A DNA stretch of 64,000 nucleotides. It comes from Rachycentron canadum. Lineage: Eukaryota > Chordata > Actinopteri > Carangiformes > Rachycentridae. Position numbers and translations under genes: made by a program. Under the pieces are notes generated by a model, which was given only the letters and a program-made list of their open reading frames with translations, had not been told where the DNA came from and searched no databases. The stretch lies in assembly GCA_038496675.1 (NCBI GenBank), contig CM076653.1, positions 20,822,476-20,886,475 of the forward strand, written 5' to 3'. Of this stretch, positions 12,176 through 21,110 are shown one piece after another; the stretch's first letter is position 1, and every line of letters begins with the position of its first letter.

Positions 12176-15100
12176 ATGGATGCCAGCTGTATGTCTGTGC
12201 TGTGGTACAGGAGGTCCAAGCCTCTGGGGAAAGTCAGGCGACGGGTTCAAGACCTCCGCATCCCTTCTTCTTATTACAATGACTTTACAGCCGTCAGACC
12301 CAAGCTGGACCTGAGCCACAACGAGAGCGCTCGTCTGGCAGTGGACTGCCTGCTCAGTCAGGGCCTAGAGGGATACCACAAGGTGTTAAACACAGAAGGG
12401 GAAGTGGATTTTCTGTCAGAGCTGGAAAAGAATTACATCCTGGAAAATGGAAAAGATGGCAACACAGGTTGTACATGTTTTTACATTTTTATTGTTTTTG
12501 AAAACAAGAGTGGTTCACTGAATAAATGTGATAATAGTGGTTGTTTTTGTGTTGATTCAGCTGATTCTGGTGCATCTGATGATGATTACAAAGAGTTAAA
12601 GAGCTTGTCAAGTGGCTCCCAGTCTGCCACACAATGTCCTGTGGTCTCCACAGACAGTGATCCCACGGTGGCAGGTTTAGACCAGAGCCTAAGTCTAAAA
12701 GGTAATACATCATTTGTGTGCTGAAGCACAACCCTCTCTACTAGCAAATTAGCATTTCATGTTTTTCCTTCTCATTTTCTGCCATCTCTGATCATGTTTT
12801 GGCCCCTTCCAGATGTGAAGTGGACTGATGCTGTCCTCAGTGAGCCCAGTGTTGAGGTTTATTTCCAGTCTGATAGCAGAGCAGCTGGCATGAAAGACCT
12901 GGTCAGAGAGTTCATGAGAAAGGCTCAACTGGTAGGCCAGCTGTGTGTGTGTGTGAGAGAGAGAGAGAGATAGAGAGGTTTGTGTGTTTCCATATGCAAA
13001 AGGGACATGACATGTCTGTACATGTGAGGGAATATGAAAAATGTCATTATTGTTTCTTGTGTGCTCAAAGGTGAGATACGCTGATTAAGATCTGTCTGTG
13101 CAAGTTTTTCATGTTGTAGTGTCAATAGTAAATATCTTTACTGATGTGACTGTGTGTGTGTGTGTGTAGGCTCTTGCCATAGTGATGGACAGCTTCAGTG
13201 ACACGGAGCTGCTCTGTGATCTTCTGGTGGCCAGCAGGAAGAGGAATGTGTCTGTTCACCTGCTGCTGGATCATCTCAACCTGAACCTGTTTGTCACCAT
13301 GTGGCAGGACCTCAAACTGGACAGCAGAAACTTCCCTGTGAGTCTGTTCATCTTCTTCTATCGTCCACCTGCCTTTCTATCAGCATATCCCAAAACTACA
13401 AACACATAGTCTTCAGGGTATGTGGCGTGAGCCAGAACCATCAATCCACACATCATTAGTGACATTTATTGTCTCCTTGCACTCCTAACCACACAGCCAT
13501 AAACCAAACCACTAAGCAGCCACAGCTTCTCTGCTGCAGCAGCTCACAGGCCTGTAGCTGCCTGCCCGATGCAAACACTTGATTTTCAGCATAGTTTGAT
13601 GCTCTGGCCTGAGAGCCTATGGTTGGAAGAGTAGGGGATATTTTCTGTAACCTTAGTGACCAATGACAGCCTGGTCTTAACTGTGGCTCATGACAGTTGA
13701 TCCAGACAATTGTTTGGAGTCCAAACGGTCACTGTTCACTGTGCACGACAAACACCATTGTGATGCTTCATATTTAACAACATGCTGCTGGAGTCTCCAG
13801 CTATTTATGAAAACATCGTTCTAGTACAAAATAACTAGACTTGGTCATTTATGATTTATTTGCTTCCTAATTTATCAGAACTATCACATTCACACACAAT
13901 CACATTTGTTTCTGCTTGCACAAGTGAAAAGCCATCAATTTATACATACATCATCATTGCTGTCTCGTGTGTGTATAGAAACTGTCAGTGCGCAGCGTCG
14001 ATGGACAAACCTACTGTGCCAAGACAGGCAGGAAGCTGACAGGTCAGATTGCTGAGAGTTTTATCTTCACTGACTGGACTGAGGTGCTGACTGGCTCATA
14101 CAGGTACATGCACACTCACACATACATGGACACAGTAAAAGTTTTTGTTGCTATATGATATATATTATTGTCTGTGTGCGTGTGTGTGTGTGCGTGTGCG
14201 TGTGCGTGTGTGTATGTGTCTGTGTGTGGTCTCAGTTTCTCCTGGCTGTCCTGGCAGGTGCATCGGAGTCTTGCTGTTCGTGTAAAGGGCAGCGCCATCG
14301 CACCTTTCCATCAGGAATTCCACCGGCTCTACTCCAGCTCTGAACCAGTCCCTGGCTTTGTCACTTTTATGGCTGCGCCCCCAAACTCCCCTCTTTACGT
14401 CACATCACATGCAGCACAAAACGAAAACACTGGGATTAGTAAGTCAAAATCAAGTAAGACCAAAAAAGCGTGTCACTGGGATTTGACTGATGATGCTCAA
14501 AAGACTCAGGCAAAAGCAAATATGCCAGTTTTAACCAATCCACGGCACCCAGACTTTGACTGCAACAAAGGTGATAACCAGCCTCTACACAGAGAGGGTA
14601 GGGACACACAAATGCATACACACTCAAAACCTCCACTGCTCTACCCAAAACCACTGGCTCAACCGGGAACACTGCAGAGAACATGTGTAGAAAAGCCTAA
14701 GCATACACTGATTGGTGCCTCCACACAGCATGATGCAAAAACACAGGTGGAGCCTCACATCAGTCATTCAAAAACTCTTGGTCAGACCCACATCTCATAC
14801 AATCAGAGTCAACCTGCTGTCCTTACTGCCGCCACCACAGCTGAGAAGAACGCAAAGGTTCAAGAGTCAAACCCTCATCACACTGTAAAAGCCACACAAG
14901 GTCAGCAGAGAACTGTCTGTTACCAATCCGCTTCCAAGAAGGAGTCACACCTGGAATACGACAATGTGGGTACTGAAGGACTTTTGTTTCAGCAAAGGAG
15001 CAGAAACAGACTGACGTCTACAGGTCTCAACACACAAAGAGGACAATGGAAATACTCACTTAACTTCAAACAGAAGGTTGAGCTTCAGTCTAATAATCCG

Positions 15101-15568
15101 AAACTACTGAGTCCTTCGGGCCTTCAGTTTCCTTTGACCCATTCAAGAGGACACCAATCTGGGCTCCAGGTCCCACCTATAGAAACCAGGAGGCAAGATC
15201 AGCCCAAGAGGCACCACCAACCCCCCCATCAGTCATACCCAACCACAACCCCAGAGGCTGCAGCCATGGGAGCTCAGCTCAAGCCTCAGGTCCAGAGAGA
15301 CCCTGAGTTTTTCTTCATTGGTCCAAGGACCAAACTTCATGTACAGCCCCAGACCTGCCAGCAGGTGAAGCCAGTTCCAAGGCTGAACTGGATGCTCCAG
15401 AGTCACTCCGCAAGACCCAGGCTGGTGGCTCGAACCAACTCCTTTGACACCACCTACGAGATGAGACAGAAGGCGTGTGGATCACCAGATTGGAGGCCGG
15501 CTCGCGGTAACATGAACGCACCGCTGGGACAGAGCAAGAGCTTTACCGACAGACACACAGGATCCTAA
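12176..15568 (+). CDS. fam83a: FAM83A orthologue (DUF1669, CK1-anchoring scaffold) with extended C-terminal tail
   Basis: Exons: 12176-12467, 12561-12701, 12813-12931, 13170-13337, 13979-14103, 14236-15568; total 725 aa. The ATG at 12176 has a good context (GCCATGG), and the protein opens with a basic segment as in FAM83A. The DUF1669 pseudo-phospholipase-D domain covers about residues 20-305. Recognisable blocks are LDLSHNESARLAVDCLLSQG, VEVYFQSDSRAAGMKDLVR, TGQIAESFIFTDWTEVLTGS and YSFSWLSWQVHRSL. Known role: DUF1669 binds casein kinase 1 isoforms, and FAM83A acts in EGFR/RAS-MAPK signalling in mammals. Residues about 310-725 are one exon of low-complexity Gln/His/Pro/Ser-rich sequence, against a human total of 434 aa. 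The final ~60 residues (LVARTNSFDTTYEMR) look more ordered. Poly(A) signals AATAAA occur at 15625 and 15773. The identity also fits synteny between TBC1D31 and C8orf76. Confidence 0.9.
12942..12972. repeat. (TG)n/(GA)n microsatellite in fam83a intron 3
   Basis: A short TG run passing into a GA run, 11 bp after the end of exon 3. Confidence 0.9.
13149..13169. repeat. (TG)n run forming the splice acceptor of fam83a exon 4
   Basis: The run of TG dinucleotides ends directly in the TAG acceptor used by the exon that starts at 13170. It replaces the usual pyrimidine tract. Confidence 0.85.
14166..14229. repeat. (TG)n/(CGTGTG)n microsatellite in fam83a intron 5
   Basis: About 60 bp of TG-rich sequence with CG interruptions, ending a few bases before the CAG acceptor of the last exon at 14236. 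Open frames through it are spurious. Confidence 0.9.
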
Positions 15569-16582
15569 GGAGCAGGACACAACACAAACGTGCCCAAGGC
15601 CTGACAGAAACATGCAGTGGAGATAATAAAACCTCACACAGGAGACGTGTATGGGTAGTGTGTGTTGTGTAGCTAATAGTTATTAGACTTGTGCATTTTG
15701 TGTGTAGCATCTGGAAGTTATAGTTAACAAATATAAAGCGCTGACTTACTAAATTTCTGGGGTTGGGGGATTAATAAAGTATTATGATTCTCATTCTTAG
15801 CTTAGCAAAACAATCAAGGCTTTGGTTTGCTAAATGTTACTGTTATTATTATATATCCATTGTGATTTTGTAGTGTCCACTGAACACCGCAAAGGTTATT
15901 AGGTAGTTAACATTCTGCTCAGGTTGAGTGGAGCTATGTGACGTGTTGTTATAAAACCTGAATGAGACAAATGAGACAAGAAACATTACATCTCCTGAAC
16001 AGGGAGATGTAATCAGGCAGTGGAGTGAAAACTCTGCAAGGGGTGTGTTGGGACTTTTATTATCCATGTAATGCAGGTGTCTCTGACTGCTGTGAAAACT
16101 ATTAAAATATTTCAACTGCAAAAAACAACATGAGCATGAACACAAGATTTTATTGTTTTATGAGCATCTTAAGGCATAAGTTAACATTCGAACATTTGAA
16201 AGAGTAGAGTGTCTTGCCTTGTTTCCTATTTTAATACTGAACAGAATTGCAGTTGTGATATTTCACAAAGCAGGAAGTAGATGACACATTCTTGGGTCTG
16301 TGTGTTTGGGCTGTTTGGTACTGAAGGATTAAGTATGACTACATTCATCTGTAGGTCTCCCCATGTGCTTCAGTTGCATGAAGAAACCAACATGAATAAA
16401 TCTGTTCCACTTTAAGTGTGATTTCTGCTACACGTTAACATTTGAGCTCCAGACCTATGCAGACTTATTTTGATATCAGGAAGGCCCAGCAGACATTATG
16501 TGCACTTTTGTCTTGGGAGTTGGATCTTCAGCATGTTTTTCAGTCCCCTCCTTACTGCCACCTCATCTGTAAATATTCAACA
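15569..16582. other. Intergenic space between converging fam83a and C8orf76 orthologue
   Basis: It contains the fam83a poly(A) signals (15625-15630, 15773-15778) and a minus-strand AATAAA at 16154-16149 suitable for the C8orf76 orthologue. Between them lies a perfect 11-bp stem-loop at 15985-16013. No gene was found. Confidence 0.7.
15985..16013. repeat. 11-bp perfect stem-loop between convergent 3' ends
   Basis: ATTACATCTCC at 15985-15995 pairs with GGAGATGTAAT at 16003-16013 around a 7-nt loop (TGAACAG). It lies downstream of both predicted poly(A) signals, about where the two transcription units meet. Confidence 0.7.
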
Positions 16583-19500
16583 TCAGGACCTTGTGTCCGT
16601 CCCTGTCCGACGCTGACCTCCCTCAGTCTCTAACACTCCGGTCAGTAAGATCTTGTTCCACCAGCGCTCTCTGAAGCTCTGCACACAGACACTGGCCAGA
16701 CTCTCCCCATCCTGGTAGTCCTCCCTCATCTTTTCTGGGATTAGGTCCTCTGACATCACCTGAGAGATCAAAGAGGGACAAAATAAACCGTGAAAATAAA
16801 ACAAACCAGTGACTTTTACTCAGCTACACTAACCTTACACTGCCTGACATTCAGGTCCTGACGCAGCATGTATACACAGAGTGTGTGTTCACCTCAGTGA
16901 GAGTCTGCAGTGTGGATTCTTTGGGATTTAGCCGCTTTAGTGCCTCATCTGTGGCTTGTAGGGTGGCTTCACTGCGCCGCAGCACAAAGGAGGACTGCTG
17001 CTGCCGAAGGATTCTCAACAGGAGTCTGATAGAGGCAAAAGAAACAAGGAGACATTAAGACACTTCAAGCTCTTCATGAAGTAAATGTTTAATATGACAC
17101 ACAGGTGGCCTGTGTGTCATGCCACAGTGGCTGTGGCATGACAGACAGTGATATTTTGTGTGATGTGTGTGTATGTGTATGTACAGTATGTAAACATAGT
17201 GGTTATAGTCACATGCTGTACCTCGTCCTGATAAAACAAGTGCAGGCTTTAAGTCGGATTCTGTCCTCATTGAGCTCTGCTGCCGCCTCCTGTTGTTCCT
17301 CAGTCTCTCTATCGTTCTGTTCTTCTGCTGGTTCACGACACTTTGAGGAACAGGATCCTAGTAAAGGTAAATAAAGAAAAGCACATCACAACATCAGGGG
17401 GAATCATACATCATATCTAAGTGTTTGCTCATCCAATAAAGAGCAAGCGCATTCATTCACCTCTACAATTTAAAGAAAATCTAAGAAAAAAAACCTCGTT
17501 ATAAAAAAAAACCACATTGTAACAAATTTTTATTCATTTTATATGGGAGTTAAATAAGACAGTAAATCAAGTCAAGCCTACTTTTGGCCCTGTCGTTCTC
17601 CAGCAGCTGCAGACACATCTGGCCCAGATTGAACCAGTGCCAGGGGTTAAAGGGCAGCAGGCTACACAGCTGCTGAAGTGATGACATCTCTGATCCTATG
17701 GCTCCGAAGTCGTGGTAGATGCTGACCTTTAATAAAGGTTTTCATGTCAATTACATAATTATGTTGTTACATTTTCATAGAATGACGATGAATGAAGAAA
17801 ATGGGGAAATGTGTTTGAAACAGAGTGAGTAATTCTGACCTTAAGCAGCAGGATGCTGGTCAGGTGGCAGGTGTTAGAGGCTTCTTTGCTCTAGAACGAG
17901 ATGATGATATAAATTAAACATTATCTAAGCTTTGACTTTTAGACTGATTTCTTACTGCCATTTTAGTCGGCTTTGAAATGAAACCCAACTCAGCACTTCA
18001 GGGGCGGTAAGTTCATGTGCTGGTAGGAAGCCAGCATCCAAGGTTCGAGAGACACTGGTCAACAATTTAAACCAGGAAACCAAAAATAATGTGGACTCCG
18101 GTATTTGTGTATTTAAAAGATTCCTGTTTGATATCTGATCTTTATTATTGGTGACGTATAACAACGCCAACAAGAAATAATTCTTAAATCAGTCTGCACA
18201 TTCAACTTGATTAGCTCATGAATGAGAAAATAAAGGTCATCTCAAGGGCGTTTTGGGATGCACAAAATAAAAACCAAATGACCAATATAAGAACAATGAA
18301 AAGCCACTAGCATAACATAACTAGCATAACCACAAGCATAACTATTCTATACTTTGAGGAATGTGTGTAGGATTTGATTTGTCTTTAAAAAATATGATAT
18401 AGTGATACATAAAAACTTTCACCTTGACATGTTACAGTCACCAGTATGCGACTGCTTAGAAAACCTCACAGGAAAATCACAGAGGAGAATTACCAGTAAG
18501 CCAGCCAACTCCAGTGCCCTGTCTCTCTGTCCAAGTTTGGTGCAGCATCGGGCCATTCCCTCCAGTACATCTCTTCTGATGGTCAAGTTGTTGTCAGCAA
18601 TCCACTCCAGGCAGCAGCTGTACGCCTCCAAGGCTTCCTGTATCCATCACACCATGTGAACAGAAACACAAGGTTTTTTGTTGAGTGGTATGAATAATCG
18701 CAAAGAGAGATGTTAGCATGTGGCAACGATTATGAGCCAAGTTGTTTTATTGGCCTTAAGCCTCAGACAGCTTGTGTTCACTGTTAAAGCAGCAAAAAAC
18801 AAATTGAAACAAATTCATTTTCAGATATTCAAATGTGTGTAATTGCATAGCATGAACTAACTTTCTCATTAAAGGTTCCATATTATACACTTTTCATTTA
18901 AAGTTAAGAGATAAGAGGATAGATTTGTGGCTTATTTGTGGTTTTGACTACCAAAAAAACATCTCATTGTTTTACATCTATTCTTTCACACTTCCCTCTG
19001 GAGATGTAGCAGGAAAAGGCCATTTCATGTCAGTGTCACTCACCAGTAAATACAAATGGCAATGATCAGTCATTGTGACTTAGCTGCTGGTCTTTAATAT
19101 TACAAAAACAATAAATCTATTCAATTTTATTAATAAAATACCTTTATTACTCATGTTGAATCAATAAAATAAAGGTGTTACTCATTAAATCAATTATCTT
19201 TATCATAAGTGGCTGCTAACTTCACAGGCAGTTTGTCTCCAATACTGAAAAACCACTGTGCTCTTTGATATGCAACTGAAGTTAGAGTTGACTGAATGTT
19301 AGTTACCTGATAGTTTCCCCGTCTCACAGCCAAGTCACCTCTAAACTTATAAACTTTCTGCTTCTCCAAAGAGTTGTCTGTGTCGAGGGCAACACTCTCA
19401 CAAAACCACTTCAGACAGAAACAAGAAGAAAAAAGACAATGGTTATTTTTAAAAAGCACAATTCCATGAGTTTGCGTCAACGCCTCACTGAGTGGTGGAG

Positions 19501-20495
19501 ACCTTTCTTGACATTTAGACAGTGCAGGGGACACAGAGTCACTGAACAGTCAGTGAGAATTAGAATTGCCTGGTTGATTGGTCATTAAATGGGATCTGAT
19601 TGAAATACCACTATGAACAGAGCCTCTGATAAAGGGCTGTTGTCTTCTGCAGGTTAGTACATAAAAAGATCAAATACCGTAGTTTAAAACTTGTGGATCC
19701 CAGATGGAGGGTGTGTGCTATTATAAGATACTGTCTTCGACTTATGTGTTAGGGTTCGTCAGACAATGTTGTGGGTCTAGGGTTTCAGCAGCAGCACACA
19801 TTGACCATACTTGACAGACAAAGTTCAGCGCTGGTCTTTTGTTAGTCAAAGCAGCTCTACCCCTAACCTCCAGTGTTGTTTCTCTGACAGGACTCCAGTC
19901 CAGTTAGCTTTTGTTCGCCTCACTAGGATAAGACTTAGGAGTTTCAACCTACACTGTGAATAATTTCATGACATATTCAGTATGGACATGAACAATGCGA
20001 TGATCCAAATGACTCAGGATCACTTACCTTGTCCTGCCACTGTGTCAAAATCATACCCAGAAAAAAATCATTATACATAGACTACAGCTAATTTACCCTG
20101 TTCACACATTTAAGGTCATTCACTCAAAAAGAAAGTAGCCAAAACGGGAAGCTACTGGGATACATGGGAAATGTATTTTTATGTAGTATGCTGATAAGAT
20201 GCCTTCACTGCTAGCCGTGTGATTTACAGCTGATATCTTGATGGTGAAAAGAAGATCATGGCATTTATTACTAACAAATGTCGTTTAATCTACTTTACTA
20301 CTTTGAGAAATGACTCGGCCGCCTACACGTCCCGGGACACGTCTGTGTCCTGCAGCTCTGACTGCAGGGGGCCGGATCAGGGACTCTCACCTCGGGCTCA
20401 CACAGTTTTGCGCTGTAAGACGACAGAGACTCGCAGACTCGGTCTCTCGCCTCCGAAAACACAGAGTCGTCAAACGTGCTTCCCAATATCTCCAT
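16583..20495 (-). CDS. C8orf76 orthologue (helical-repeat protein of unclear function)
   Basis: Minus-strand exons: 20495-20391, 19408-19307, 18637-18494, 17890-17840, 17726-17582, 17357-17222, 17025-16893, 16759-16583; total 330 aa (human about 380). Phases all close. Recognition rests on blocks shared with human C8orf76: the N-terminus with SYSAKLCEPE, KFRGDLAVRRGNYQ, RRDVLEGMARCCTKLGQRDRALELA, LPFNPWHWFNLGQ, LKACTCFIRTRLLL and VMSEDLIPEKM. The middle has paired helices like tetratricopeptide repeats (about residues 45-175). The segment around residues 180-215 is Glu/Gln-rich and poorly conserved. No signal peptide or membrane segment was seen. In human this gene follows ZHX1 on the same strand and forms ZHX1-C8orf76 read-through transcripts. 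Here the lectin gene lies between them. Molecular function is not established. Confidence 0.9.
17115..17143. repeat. 13-bp perfect stem-loop in intron 6 of the C8orf76 orthologue
   Basis: TGTCATGCCACAG at 17115-17127 pairs perfectly with CTGTGGCATGACA at 17131-17143 around a 3-nt loop. The intron is 196 nt (17026-17221 on the minus strand). Confidence 0.85.
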
Positions 20496-21110
20496 CCGGT
20501 CCCTGGAACAACACTAGATACAAAACACCACCAGAAGCCTCAAAAAGACACCGTTAACCGCTGGTCGCGCCCCGTTTGTTTACACCCTCGTGTTTAAACA
20601 GTCCTTCAACTGCGCGAAGGAGAACACAAGGTCCAAAGACTTTAGTTCCGCGCAGAAAGGTTCCGGGCGAAAATATGCAGCGCACAAAATATCACACAAA
20701 TATGTCAACCTTTAATTTACTCGACATGCACATCACAATGACATATACCTTATAATATATAGGAGAAAGACAGTGTCCAAGTCAACCCACGCATGAATAG
20801 AAGTACATCTTCAGAGGAAATAAAATATACAGAAAATGCAATTAAACAAAAAGACACCTTGACGGCTGGAAATGAAAGTGTCTTAGCAAATATGTACAAA
20901 ATAAATGTAGTCACTTGAAATGTACATTATTTATATAAAATCCCCCCATTTCTGCTTCACTGAGTATGTGAGTATATCTTAGAGCAACTGCTCTCTGCTT
21001 TACCTCATCACTTTTATCTCACCTCAGATACACATTAGAGGAGAATTGGTTAAAACACATCAATGCCACTGCCACATGTCCAAATTGAAGGATGAGCAAA
21101 AGTAAACCTT
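20496..21110. other. C8orf76-orthologue promoter region and lectin gene 3' UTR
   Basis: 20496-20680 is GC-richer, with several CpG, and must contain the start of the C8orf76 orthologue. 20700-21110 is AT-rich and probably the lectin 3' UTR. A minus-strand ATTAAA at 20714-20709 is a possible poly(A) signal. No other gene was seen. Confidence 0.5.

Noticed and set aside
12468..12560. Read-through of fam83a intron 1, which is open in one frame
   Set aside because: The translated intron (CTCFYIFIVFENK) is unlike FAM83 proteins, and a GT-AG pair with matching phase is present.
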